Shown here in pieces: positions 1-8,170 of a stretch of DNA of 64,000 bases. The stretch's first letter is position 1. Every line of letters begins with the position of its first letter. The position numbers and the translations under genes are program-made. This DNA comes from Actinokineospora inagensis DSM 44258 (GTDB lineage: Bacteria > Actinomycetota > Actinomycetes > Mycobacteriales > Pseudonocardiaceae): positions 242,574-306,573 of the forward strand of contig NZ_KI519516.1 in NCBI RefSeq assembly GCF_000482865.1, given 5' to 3'. A model generated the notes under the pieces. It was given only the letters and a program-made list of their open reading frames with translations. It was not told the origin of the DNA and ran no database searches.

Positions 1-2793
1 GAAGGTCTCCGCGATGCGGACCTCCAACTGTTCGAGCCGCAGCCGCTGCTCGGCGCGCAGCACCTCGTCGCGGTGCACGGCGTCGGTCAGCTTCTCCAAC
101 TCGGTGCTCAGCTCGCGGACCTTGCCGCGGACCTCGGTCAATACCCGTTCGCGTTCGGCGCGCTGGGCCTGGATCGTGTCGCGCTCCTCGGCGGCGCGGG
201 CCAGTGACCGGGCGATCCGGGTCAGCGCCAGCTCACCGCCGTCGACAACGGCCTGGGCGATCGTCGCGCCGCGCTTGCGGGAAGCCATCGCCCGGGACGC
301 GCGCTCGCGGGCCTCGCGTTCGGCGCGGGCGGCGCGGCGCAGCCCGTCGGCCTTGCCCTGCAGAGCGCGGTGGCGTTCCTCGGAGGTGCGCAGCGTCAGC
401 CGCCCCTCCATCTCCTCTTGGCGGGCGGTGGCCAGCGACGCGGTGTACTCGTCGCGTTCGCTGGAGTCGGGTTCGTCGTCGACGGACTGCTCCTGCTCGA
501 CGACGGCGAGCCGTTCCTCCAGCTCGGCGAGCCGGGTCAACGCCTCCTCGCGGGCCCGCTCGACCTTGGTGCGCTGGGTCTCGGTCCGCTCGGCCTCGGC
601 CTCGGCGGTGCGGACGGCGGCGCGCAGCCGGTTGAGCCGCTCGGCGGACCGGGCGGCGCGGACCTTGCCCTCGTTCACCGCCTCCTTGACCGCGTCGACG
701 TCGGCGCGGCGGGCCTGCTGCTCGGCGCGGGCGCCCTCCAGCGCGGCGGACGCCTGCTCGGCCGCTCGCTCGGCGGCGGAGAGCTTGGCGTTGGCCTCGT
801 CGACGGCGGCCTGGACCTCGATGACGCTGCGCGCCTTCTCCGAACCGCCGACCGCCCAGTGCGCGCCGAGCACGTCGCCGTCGCGGGTCACCGCTCGCAG
901 GTCGGGATAGGTGCCGATCAGGGCGTTCGCCTCGGGCAGGCCGTCGACGACCGCCATCCGGTCCAGCGCCCGGTGCACGGCGGGCAGCAGCGCGTCCGGC
1001 GCCCGCACCAGGTCGACGGCCCAGCGCGCGCCCGGTGGCAGGGTCGGCCAGCCCGCGCGGTCCAGCGGTTCGGCCGGTCCGCCGACCAGCATCCCGGCAC
1101 GGCCCGCGTCGCCCGCGCGCAGCATCCGCAGCGCTTCCAGGGCACCGGTCGGGTCCGCCACGGCGACCGCGTCGGCGACCGGTCCGAGCGCGGCGGCCAA
1201 CGCGGCCTCAGCGCCGGGTTCGACGGTGAGCAGCGCGGCGACCGACCCGAGCAGTCCGGGCAACCGGCCGGACGCGGCGAGCAGCGCGCCCGCCCCGTCC
1301 TTGCGGGACAAGCCGAGCGACAGCGCGTCCACCCGGGCGCGCCAAGACGCGATGTCCTTCTCCGCCTGCCGTTCCGCGCGGACCAGTTCCTCGACCCGGG
1401 CGCGGGCGGCGTCCAGCGACGCGGTGACCTGGCCGTGCCGGTCGCCCAGGGTAGCGTCGTCGGTATCCTCGACGCCGGTTTCCTCTTGGGCCACGGCCAG
1501 TTCCTCGGCGGCGATCTCCACGCGCTCCCTGGCCTCGCCGAGGGTGAACGTCAGCCGCTCGATCTCCTCGTCGGTGGCGCCGGTCTTGCTGCGCAACGCC
1601 TCGACCTGACCGCCCAGCCGGGCCAAGCCCTCCCGCCGGTCGGCGATCGCGCGGACCGCGGCGAGGTGCGCCTTCTCAGCGGCCTGCACCATCCGCTCCA
1701 GCTCAGCGCGCCGCTCGGTGGACTCGGCCAGCGCGTAGCGGGCCTCGGCGACAGCCTCGAACAGCTCCGCCTCACGCATGGCGGTGTGCTCGGCCTCTTC
1801 TTCCAGTTCCTCCGGGGCACGCCCGCCGCGCGGGGCCTCCACGGCGGCGGACAGGTGCCGGGCGCGTTCGACGGCGAGCCGCACGGTGCCGCGCAGCCGT
1901 TCCTCCAACGCCGAGAGCCGGTACCAGGTCTCCTGGGCGGCGGCCAGCTTCGGCTGGTCGACGGCGAGGTTGTCCTCCAGCTCGGTCTGCCGGGCCTGGA
2001 ACACCTCCAGCCCCTGTTCGACCTCGGCCCGCTTGCGCCGCGCGGTCGCCTCGTCGGCCTCCTCGCGCGCGATGTCCGAACGCTGGGTGACCAGGTCGTC
2101 GGCGTGCAGCCGCAGCCGGGCGTCACGCAGCTCCGACTGCACGGTCTGCGCCTTGCGGGCGATCTCGGCCTGCTTGCCCAGCGGCTTGAGCTGGCGGCGC
2201 AGCTCGGCGGTCAGGTCGTTGAGCCGGGTGAGGTTGGCCTGCATCGCGTCGAGCTTGCGGATGGCCTTCTCTTTGCGCTTGCGGTGCTTGAGGACGCCAG
2301 CGGCCTCCTCGATGAACGACCGCCGCTCCTCGGGCTTGGACTCCAGGATCGCGGCGAGCTGCCCCTGCCCGACGATGACGTGCATCTCCCGGCCGATGCC
2401 GGAGTCGGACAGCAGTTCCTGCACGTCCATCAACCGGCAGGACTGGCCGTTGATCTCGTACTCGCTGGCGCCGTCCCGGAACATCCGGCGGGTGATCGAC
2501 ACCTCGGAGTACTCGATCGGCAGCGCGCCGTCGGTGTTGTCGATGGTGAGCGTGACCTCGGCCCGGCCGAGCGGGGCGCGCCCGGAGGTCCCGGCGAAGA
2601 TGACGTCCTCCATCTTGCCGCCGCGCAGGCCCTTGGCGCTGCCCTCGCCCATCACCCAGCGCAGCGCGTCGAGCACGTTCGACTTGCCCGAGCCGTTCGG
2701 GCCGACCACACAGGTGATCCCGGGCTCGAACTTGAGCGTCGTGGCCGAGGCGAAGGACTTGAAGCCCTTCAGCGTCAGGCTCTTGAGGTGCAC
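1..2793 (-). CDS. smc: Chromosome segregation ATPase SMC, C-terminal part cut off by the window edge
   Basis: SMC organises and compacts the nucleoid with the ScpAB kleisin complex. The visible 931 residues start at GTG 2793 and begin VHLKSLTLKGFKSF. The Walker A motif GPNGSGKS is at residues 31-38, inside the N-terminal half of the ABC-type head. Long charged coiled-coil stretches follow, interrupted at about residues 500-630 by a Gly/Ala-rich stretch where the hinge is expected. The family is usually about 1,190 residues, so the second coiled coil and the signature/Walker B half of the head lie outside the window. The next gene on the same strand in this window is the ECF sigma pair about 120 bases upstream, which need not be cotranscribed. 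The next genes out of view would be expected to include ftsY by synteny. Identification is firm. Confidence 0.95.
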   Translation of the reverse strand, partial: MHLKSLTLKGFKSFASATTLKFEPGITCVVGPNGSGKSNVLDALRWVMGEGSAKGLRGGKMEDVIFAGTSGRAPLGRAEVTLTIDNTDGALPIEYSEVSITRRMFRDGASEYEINGQSCRLMDVQELLSDSGIGREMHVIVGQGQLAAILESKPEERRSFIEEAAGVLKHRKRKEKAIRKLDAMQANLTRLNDLTAELRRQLKPLGKQAEIARKAQTVQSELRDARLRLHADDLVTQRSDIAREEADEATARRKRAEVEQGLEVFQARQTELEDNLAVDQPKLAAAQETWYRLSALEERLRGTVRLAVERARHLSAAVEAPRGGRAPEELEEEAEHTAMREAELFEAVAEARYALAESTERRAELERMVQAAEKAHLAAVRAIADRREGLARLGGQVEALRSKTGATDEEIERLTFTLGEARERVEIAAEELAVAQEETGVEDTDDATLGDRHGQVTASLDAARARVEELVRAERQAEKDIASWRARVDALSLGLSRKDGAGALLAASGRLPGLLGSVAALLTVEPGAEAALAAALGPVADAVAVADPTGALEALRMLRAGDAGRAGMLVGGPAEPLDRAGWPTLPPGARWAVDLVRAPDALLPAVHRALDRMAVVDGLPEANALIGTYPDLRAVTRDGDVLGAHWAVGGSEKARSVIEVQAAVDEANAKLSAAERAAEQASAALEGARAEQQARRADVDAVKEAVNEGKVRAARSAERLNRLRAAVRTAEAEAERTETQRTKVERAREEALTRLAELEERLAVVEQEQSVDDEPDSSERDEYTASLATARQEEMEGRLTLRTSEERHRALQGKADGLRRAARAEREARERASRAMASRKRGATIAQAVVDGGELALTRIARSLARAAEERDTIQAQRAERERVLTEVRGKVRELSTELEKLTDAVHRDEVLRAEQRLRLEQLEVRIAETF

Positions 2794-2914
2794 GGGGCGA
2801 GACCCTTCCGGTTGCGGTGCGAGCCGCCGTAATCCGGCTGAGACTACCTGTGCCGACGGCCGCGATCCGGGAGGCGGGGCCCATAACGTCCGCGTGCGGA
2901 CGGGTCTGCGCAGG

Positions 2915-3643
2915 TCAGGACGGCGCGGGGACGTCGACGAGCACCACGTCGTCGTCGGTCACAACCTCGACGCGGGAGATCCGGGTCAGGTCGATCGAGG
3001 TGCTGCCGGGGATCGGGTCGCCCTGGGTGTAGCTGCTGGCCCACCACCCGGCGACCTCGCGGTACCCGTCGCGACCGCGCACCACCAGCTTGCACGGCTT
3101 GCCCGGCGGCACGTCGTGCAGGCGCAGCCGGACCTCGGTCCCCCAGGTCCGGTCGGTCAGGTCGACATCGGCGCGCACCCCGCTCGCCGGGTCGGTCGCC
3201 GACCAGCTCACCACCAGCGGCTGGTTCCCGCCGGACGCGTGCAGCGACTGGTAGACCAGCACCCCACCGACCGACAACGCCACCACGATCGCCGCGGCGG
3301 CCGCCATCAACGTCCACCGGCGTGCCTTGCGCGGACGCTCGGCATCGGTGACCACGGCCACCGCCGCCGGTCTCGCCGCGGGCTCCGGCTCGACGTCGAG
3401 CGGGTCCTCGGTCCAGGCGTGGCCGTCGCCGTCGAACGCCCGCAGGTCGGCGGGCACCTCGGGGGTGTCCTCGAAGTCCGCCGGGGAGATCCGGTGCAGC
3501 AGGCCGGGCAGCGGCGAGAGCCGGACCAGCTCGTGCCTGCAGTCCGGGCAGGACGCGGCGTGCGCCTCGAAGGTGGAGCGCTCCAGCGGGTCCAGCGCCC
3601 CCAGCAGGTACGCCCCCAGGGACAAGGTGTGCGAACAGGTCAC
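2915..3643 (-). CDS. Zinc-binding anti-sigma factor, membrane anchored
   Basis: This 242-residue protein starts MTCSHTLSLGAYLLGALDP. It carries the zinc anti-sigma (ZAS, zf-HC2) motif H28-x3-C32-x2-C35 with an additional His near the N terminus. A single hydrophobic segment lies at about residues 107-132, followed by an exported C-terminal domain, the usual architecture of a membrane-bound ECF anti-sigma factor. Its start overlaps the stop of the upstream sigma gene by 4 bases (ATGA), so the pair is translationally coupled. The partner should therefore be the sigma factor at 3640-4155. The pair resembles mycobacterial SigL/RslA in size and in the sigma C terminus, but I cannot prove orthology. 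The inducing signal is unknown. Confidence 0.88.
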   Translation of the reverse strand: MTCSHTLSLGAYLLGALDPLERSTFEAHAASCPDCRHELVRLSPLPGLLHRISPADFEDTPEVPADLRAFDGDGHAWTEDPLDVEPEPAARPAAVAVVTDAERPRKARRWTLMAAAAAIVVALSVGGVLVYQSLHASGGNQPLVVSWSATDPASGVRADVDLTDRTWGTEVRLRLHDVPPGKPCKLVVRGRDGYREVAGWWASSYTQGDPIPGSTSIDLTRISRVEVVTDDDVVLVDVPAPS

Positions 3644-4155
3644 AGCTCCGTCACCCCGCGCTCCTCAAGGGCGTCACGCAGGGCGCGCAGCGCGTAGAAC
3701 GACCGGGACTTGACCGTGCCCGGCGGCACCCCCAACACCTTGGCCGCCTCGGCGACGGTGCGACGGCGGTAGAACAGCTCCGCGATCACCGCGCGGTGGT
3801 CGCGGGACAGCGCCCGCATCGCCTCCGCCACCTGCCAACCCTGCAGGACCTGCTCGAACTCGTCACCGGAGCGCGGCCAGTCGGCGTTCTCGATCGGCAC
3901 CTCGGCCACCCTGGCGCGCTGGCGGCGGTAACCGGAGATCACCAGGTTCTTGGCCACCGTGTACAGCCAGGGACCGGCCTTGTCGGCCTCCAGTGACCCG
4001 GCGTGACGCCACGCCCGCAACAGTGTCTCCTGCACGACATCCTCGGCGCGCTGGTGGTCACCGCCGACCGCGCGCAGCACGTAGCCGAGCAGCGGCCGCC
4101 GGTATCGGCTGTAGAGCTCACGGACGAACTCGTCGTCCTGCCCCGGGCTCCCCAC
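3640..4155 (-). CDS. ECF RNA polymerase sigma factor (SigL-like)
   Basis: 171 residues with the two-domain ECF layout. Region 2 (about residues 10-75) includes AEDVVQETLLRAW and WLYTVAKNLV. Region 4 (about 110-165) includes LSRDHRAVIAELFY and the helix-turn-helix VLGVPPGTVKSR. The start is GTG 4155, preceded by a GGAGG ribosome binding site at 4158-4162. The end of the protein (LEERGVTEL) resembles the end of M. tuberculosis SigL. It is cotranscribed with the overlapping zinc anti-sigma gene. An 11-bp inverted repeat containing TGAACC lies 30 bases upstream and could be its own promoter, as ECF factors often autoregulate. Confidence 0.92.
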   Translation of the reverse strand: MGSPGQDDEFVRELYSRYRRPLLGYVLRAVGGDHQRAEDVVQETLLRAWRHAGSLEADKAGPWLYTVAKNLVISGYRRQRARVAEVPIENADWPRSGDEFEQVLQGWQVAEAMRALSRDHRAVIAELFYRRRTVAEAAKVLGVPPGTVKSRSFYALRALRDALEERGVTEL

Positions 4156-4163
4156 GTCCTCCG

Positions 4164-4222
4164 TTTACGCCTCCACGGCCACTGCGGTTCAACGTGCACT
4201 GTGGACCAGGTCACGTTGAACC
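4164..4222 (-). promoter_or_regulatory. Candidate autoregulatory promoter/operator of the ECF sigma operon
   Basis: A perfect 11-bp inverted repeat, GGTTCAACGTG (4186-4196) and CACGTTGAACC (4212-4222), is separated by 15 bases. On the minus strand the lower arm gives TGAACC at 4191-4186. Sixteen bases later comes CGTAAA (4169-4164), close to the TGAACC-N16-CGT pattern described for SigL-type promoters. A start site 7 bases below this -10 would exclude the GGAGG ribosome binding site. Either the upstream arm is the real -35 or the element is an operator instead. The repeat itself is certain; its role is inference. Confidence 0.42.
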
Positions 4223-4230
4223 TGACGGGT

Positions 4231-4527
4231 TTACCGCTCAACGAAGCCGTTGAGGTTGCCCTTCGCGTCGCCCCACCGCTCGACGACCGCGGCGACGCTG
4301 CCTGGCGCGTCCCCCGAACGCAGCGCGGCGAGCAGTTCCTCACAACCCGGTCGCGGCCCCTCGGCGACGACCTCGACGCGGCCGTCGTCGGTGTTGCGAG
4401 CCCAACCGGTCAGCCGCAGCCGCAACGCCTGCGACCGGGTCCACCAGCGAAAACCCACACCCTGGACATGGCCGCGGACGAACGCGGTCAACCGGGCGGG
4501 ACCCTCGGCGGCGGTGAAGTCCGACAC
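4231..4527 (-). CDS. Acylphosphatase
   Basis: A small (98-residue) hydrolase of carboxyl-phosphate bonds. The family signature is plain: RLTAFVRGHVQGVGFRWW supplies the phosphate-binding loop and the catalytic Arg, and the Asn of LTGWARNTDDG is the second catalytic residue. The C terminus matches the usual length of 90-98 residues. I place the start at GTG 4527. An in-frame ATG at 4560 would add 11 residues not typical of the family. The gene lies next to smc in mycobacteria too, here with the sigma operon in between. An 11-bp inverted repeat covers the chosen start codon. Confidence 0.9.
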   Translation of the reverse strand: MSDFTAAEGPARLTAFVRGHVQGVGFRWWTRSQALRLRLTGWARNTDDGRVEVVAEGPRPGCEELLAALRSGDAPGSVAAVVERWGDAKGNLNGFVER

Positions 4528-4556
4528 GGGCCCATGGTGACATGAGCCCGTGTCGG
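4521..4556. repeat. Inverted repeat over the acylphosphatase start
   Basis: CCGACACGGGC (4521-4531) and GCCCGTGTCGG (4546-4556) form perfect 11-bp arms with a 14-base loop. In the mRNA this hairpin would hold the GTG start codon and could limit initiation. As DNA it could be a protein binding site. Confidence 0.5.
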
Positions 4557-5089
4557 TCATCGGGATGTGTGATCCAGCCGTACTAGCGCGCCGCTGGACC
4601 GGCGCCCCGGCCATCCACATGCCGCGAGTTGTCCACAGGCGGGCTCAGTCCCGGTTTCTCGCAGTCGGGACGCGGTAGACTGGCCTCGGGGACGCCCCCC
4701 GGGAAGGGTGGGGGCCGCCCGGGGTTGGGTGCTGGGGTGGGATTTCGAGTAGGTGTGGCGGGCTTGGGTGGTGATGGTTCCGGTCGGGCGGGGGCGCTGA
4801 TGGCGTGGTTGTGCGGGCGGTCGCGGTGCAGGGCGTGGTGGCGGCGCGGGCGTGGGAGGGGTCTTCGTGGTCAGTGATGTCGCGGAGGCGAACGGACTCG
4901 GCGACAGCCACCACCGGCACTCTCCGGCATCGCGGCGGGCACGGCACTCTCATATGACCAATCAGAGACCGTGCCCGCCCTCATGCGGGTAGCCGACCGT
5001 GGCGGAACCCTAGGGGCGCCCGGGGTTCTGTGGCGTGGCGGCAGCGAGTCAAGCGCTGAGTTGGGTGATTTGGGTGGGTGTCGTCGGTG
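4557..5089. other. Intergenic region with a hairpin and one DnaA-type box
   Basis: No convincing gene. It holds one TTGTCCACA box (4629-4637). It also holds a GC-rich hairpin, GGCGGGCACGG (4934-4944) and CCGTGCCCGCC (4969-4979) with a 24-base loop. Its position after the phosphodiesterase gene suits a terminator on the minus strand, although there is no T-run. The small open frames here have no family features. Confidence 0.5.
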
Positions 5090-6595
5090 TTAGGAGGTGG
5101 CGAAGGTGGGGGCGTCGACTGCCCAGTACCAGTTGTTGGCGCCGTTGGCGAGGCGCCAGGTGACCTTGACTGACTGCGCGCCCGCGGGGACGGCGGCGGA
5201 CAGGGACTCGATCTTGGCGGTGACGTCGCCGGTGTAGGTGGACACCGTGCGGGTGGCGCCGCCGTCGAAGGACACTGAGACGGTGGCGGTCTCGTTGCCC
5301 TCCTTGCGGTAGTGCGAGCTGAACCCGATCTTGAGGGTGCTCTTGCCTGCCACGGACACGGTGGGCGAGGTCAGTGAACTGTTGAACGTTCCGGAAGTCG
5401 ACTTGTCCGACCACTCGTCGGAGTCGGCGACGGCGAACACGCCGCGGGCGCGCACGTTGCCCTCGCGGCCCTGACCGGTCTCGGTGCGGGTCCAGAAGTC
5501 GTCGGTGGTGAACGACCAGCCGCGCCACTCGGTCATGCCGCCGGTGCCCATGCCGGTGTTGTCGATCGTCCAGCCGGACGGGGTGGTCTTGGTCCAGCCG
5601 CGCACCGAGGTGGGGATGCCGGTCTCGTCCACCCGGGTCTGCAGCGAACCGATGAGGGAGTCGAACGGGTCGGTGCCTGCGGTGCCCAGCACCCGGCCGT
5701 CGAGCGCGGCCGGGACGGGGACACCGAGCAGGGACAGCACGGTCGGCGCGACGTCGACGTTCTTCGGCGCGATCGCGGGCGTGCCCGGGGCGACGCCGGG
5801 GCCGGTGCGGATGATGAACGACGCGCGCTCGGGCGGGGTGTTGCCGCCGTGGCCGCCCGCGTCGGTGTGGCCGTGGTCGGCCGAGACGATGATCGTCCAG
5901 TCCTCGTCGGCGTAGGTCGGCCGGGCGTGGATCGTGTCCACGAACTGCTTGACCCTGGTGTCCGTCGCGGCGATCGCGGTCAGGTAGCAGGCGCCCGCGG
6001 CACCGCAACTGTGACCGGCGGCGTCCACGTCGTCGAGGACCACGAAGCTCGCGTCCGGGCCGACGTCGCGCAGCCGGGCCACGGTCTGGTTGGTCGTGTC
6101 GGTGTCGTTGGCGCCGTTCACCCGCGCGTCGACCGCGCTGGAGAAGATCGCCTGCCCGGCCGAGTTGTCCACCAGCGGGTCCCAGGTGGCGGCGGCGAAG
6201 GTCGACAGGGCGGGCTTGGCCTGCTCGACCCGGGTGAGGAAGTCGGGGTAGGTCGACAGGTTGGTCGACGTGCCCCACGAGTTGCTCAGCACCTTGTGCT
6301 TGTCTGGCCAAGTTCCGGTGGCCAGGGTCGCCCAGCCCGGACCGGACAGGGTGGGCGCGAACGGGGGCGCGTAGAGCACGGTCTTGCTCGACTGGCCGGT
6401 CGCGATCAGGGTGTCCAGGGTCGGCGCGTTGGCCGGGGCGATCTTGTCGAACAACAGGCCGTCGATGCCGATGACCAGCACCTTCGGCGTCTTGGCCGCC
6501 GCTTCGGCGGGGCCGGTGCTGATGGCGGGCGCGACCAGGGCGCCGGTCGCGACGGCGAGACCGGTGAGCAGGGCCGACAGTTGCGTTCGCCGCAA
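5090..6595 (-). CDS. Exported alkaline phosphatase-superfamily phosphodiesterase / nucleotide pyrophosphatase
   Basis: 501 residues from TTG 6595, chosen because GGGAGG sits 6 bases upstream and the start yields a clean signal peptide (LRRTQLSALLTGLAVATGALVAP, cleaved near AEAAA). The metal-dependent core begins PKVLVIGIDGLLFDKIAP. Further metal ligands are in LDDVDAAGHSCG and SADHGHTDAGGHGG, as in type I phosphodiesterases. Substrates are likely phosphodiesters or pyrophosphates outside the cell. A C-terminal beta-rich domain (about residues 360-501) with EWSDKSTSGTF and NNWYWAVDAPTF looks like a carbohydrate- or protein-binding jelly roll. The longer upstream in-frame extension has no signal peptide and is rejected. 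Confidence 0.82.
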   Translation of the reverse strand: MRRTQLSALLTGLAVATGALVAPAISTGPAEAAAKTPKVLVIGIDGLLFDKIAPANAPTLDTLIATGQSSKTVLYAPPFAPTLSGPGWATLATGTWPDKHKVLSNSWGTSTNLSTYPDFLTRVEQAKPALSTFAAATWDPLVDNSAGQAIFSSAVDARVNGANDTDTTNQTVARLRDVGPDASFVVLDDVDAAGHSCGAAGACYLTAIAATDTRVKQFVDTIHARPTYADEDWTIIVSADHGHTDAGGHGGNTPPERASFIIRTGPGVAPGTPAIAPKNVDVAPTVLSLLGVPVPAALDGRVLGTAGTDPFDSLIGSLQTRVDETGIPTSVRGWTKTTPSGWTIDNTGMGTGGMTEWRGWSFTTDDFWTRTETGQGREGNVRARGVFAVADSDEWSDKSTSGTFNSSLTSPTVSVAGKSTLKIGFSSHYRKEGNETATVSVSFDGGATRTVSTYTGDVTAKIESLSAAVPAGAQSVKVTWRLANGANNWYWAVDAPTFATS

Positions 6596-6811
6596 GGTTT
6601 CCTCCCAGGGAGCAGGTTCGGCGAGTACGCGGCAACCTTCCTGTACAGACAAGTCGGCGACAACGGACGGCGGTCGTTCGACGACGGAACGTCGGGTGAA
6701 CAGTGGACGGCCCACACCGCGCCGCCGTCCCGCGACCCGGGTGGGCGAAACCCGGTGATACATTGCCGCGCCGTGGCCCGGCTGCATCCGGGTCAGGGAG
6801 GTAGGACCCGC

Positions 6812-7360
6812 ATGTCCGAGTCACCCGACGATCCCATCGTCAAACTCGTCACCGAGTCCGACGACGCCGACCGCGGTGCGGCAGGCGCCGATCGCCCCGG
6901 ACTGCGCAAGGCCCCGTACGCCGTGCTGGGGGTCGCGGGCCTGGTGGTCTCCACCGTGTTCGCCGCCGTGGCCGCGTTCGCCACCAGCGAGGGCAAGGAC
7001 GCGCAGTCACCCGGCACCGAGGTCACGGTGAACACGACCGAGAACACCAGCGCGACCACCACCGACGACCCGACGTCCACCGACGCGACCACCGCGTCGG
7101 ACACGTCGGCGACGACGACCACCACCGAGTCGTCCGCCACGACCACCACGACGACGCAGCCGGGCGAGCCGACGACGACCACGACGTCGAAGAAGCCGGG
7201 GCGCCCGACCACGACGACGGTGCCGCAGCAGACGACCAACCCGGGTACGCCGGTCCCGCCGACATCGCACACGACCGCGACCACGCGCCCGGATCCGACG
7301 ACGTCCTCGCCGACGACGACAAGTAACCCGCCCACGTCAACGACTCAGCCAACCACCTGA
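6812..7360 (+). CDS. Single-pass membrane protein with a long Thr-rich extracellular tail
   Basis: 182 residues from ATG 6812, with GGGAGG 11 bases upstream. Residues 1-33 are charged and cytoplasmic. One transmembrane helix follows (YAVLGVAGLVVSTVFAAVAAF). The remaining 120 residues are almost wholly Thr, Ser, Pro and Ala, a low-complexity wall-spanning or O-mannosylated region. No catalytic domain is present. The next gene in the same direction, a CAP-domain protein, has the same type of Thr tract, so both probably act in the cell envelope. Function unknown. Confidence 0.72.
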   Translation: MSESPDDPIVKLVTESDDADRGAAGADRPGLRKAPYAVLGVAGLVVSTVFAAVAAFATSEGKDAQSPGTEVTVNTTENTSATTTDDPTSTDATTASDTSATTTTTESSATTTTTTQPGEPTTTTTSKKPGRPTTTTVPQQTTNPGTPVPPTSHTTATTRPDPTTSSPTTTSNPPTSTTQPTT

Positions 7361-7435
7361 TCGGCAGGCCGAGCGCCCCGGTCAACTGGTGACCGAGGGT
7401 GGCGATCTCACCCGTTAGTGGTACGTTGCCGAACC

Positions 7436-8170
7436 GTGACACAACGACGGCACCCGCGCGGTCGCCGCTCCGGCGTTGTCGCCGCCGGCCTGGTGGCCCT
7501 CGCGGTCGGCGCGGGGACGGCCGGGGTGACCACGGTCCTCACCGCCCCCGAGGTGCGTGACGCCACGGCGGCCATGTCCGCCGATCGGACGTCCCTCGAC
7601 CAGGGGGTGGTGCTGGTCGACGGGACCACGACCGACCGGCCCGCGTCCGGGTCGCAGGTTCCCACGACCACCACGTCGGTGACCGGCACGTCCCCGACGA
7701 CGACCACGACCACGTCGTCAGCGCCTCCGGTCACCACAACAACCACCGCGACGACAACCACGACCAAGCCGACCACGACGACGTCCAAGGCGCCCACGGA
7801 CACGTCGATGCCCGGTCAGGTCTTGGCGCTGACCAACACCGAGCGCGCCAAGGCGGGCTGCTCCGCGCTGGTGCTCGACTCGCGGCTCAACCAGGCCGCG
7901 CAGGCGCACAGCGCGGACATGTCGGCGCAGCACTACTTCTCGCACACCAGCCTCGACGGCCGCACCTTCGTCGACCGGGCGAAGGCCGCCGGGTACCCCA
8001 ACCCGGGCGCGGAGAACATCGCCATGGGCCAGCGCAGCGCGGCCGAGGTGATGAACTCGTGGATGAACTCAGCCGGGCACCGGGCGAACATCCTCAACTG
8101 CGGCCTCAAGACCATGGGCCTCGGCTTCGTGCAGTCCGGCTACTACTGGACGCAGATGTTCGGCTGGTGA
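7436..8170 (+). CDS. Exported CAP-domain (SCP/PR-1) protein
   Basis: About 244 residues. An N-terminal membrane segment or signal peptide (SGVVAAGLVALAVGAGTAGV) is followed by a Thr-rich linker to about residue 120. The C-terminal 115 residues form a bacterial CAP domain: NTERAKAGCSALVLDSRL, AQAHSADMSAQHYFSHTS, GENIAMGQRSAAEVMNSW and SAGHRANILN, with the His/Glu residues of the CAP cavity. The bacterial role of CAP proteins is uncertain; lipid or cell-wall binding has been suggested. The start is doubtful: GTG 7436 is used, and GTG 7418 in the same frame adds six residues. Neither has a clear ribosome binding site. Confidence 0.85.
   Translation: MTQRRHPRGRRSGVVAAGLVALAVGAGTAGVTTVLTAPEVRDATAAMSADRTSLDQGVVLVDGTTTDRPASGSQVPTTTTSVTGTSPTTTTTTSSAPPVTTTTTATTTTTKPTTTTSKAPTDTSMPGQVLALTNTERAKAGCSALVLDSRLNQAAQAHSADMSAQHYFSHTSLDGRTFVDRAKAAGYPNPGAENIAMGQRSAAEVMNSWMNSAGHRANILNCGLKTMGLGFVQSGYYWTQMFGW

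Noticed and set aside
370-2832. 820-residue plus-strand open frame
   Set aside because: It lies opposite smc. The composition is Gly/Arg/Leu noise from the GC-rich third codon positions, with no domain.
4645-4953. 102-residue minus frame between acylphosphatase and the phosphodiesterase
   Set aside because: Pro/His/Thr-rich noise without start signal.
6793-7335. 180-residue Val-rich minus frame
   Set aside because: It is the complement of the ACC/ACG Thr codons of the exported protein on the other strand.
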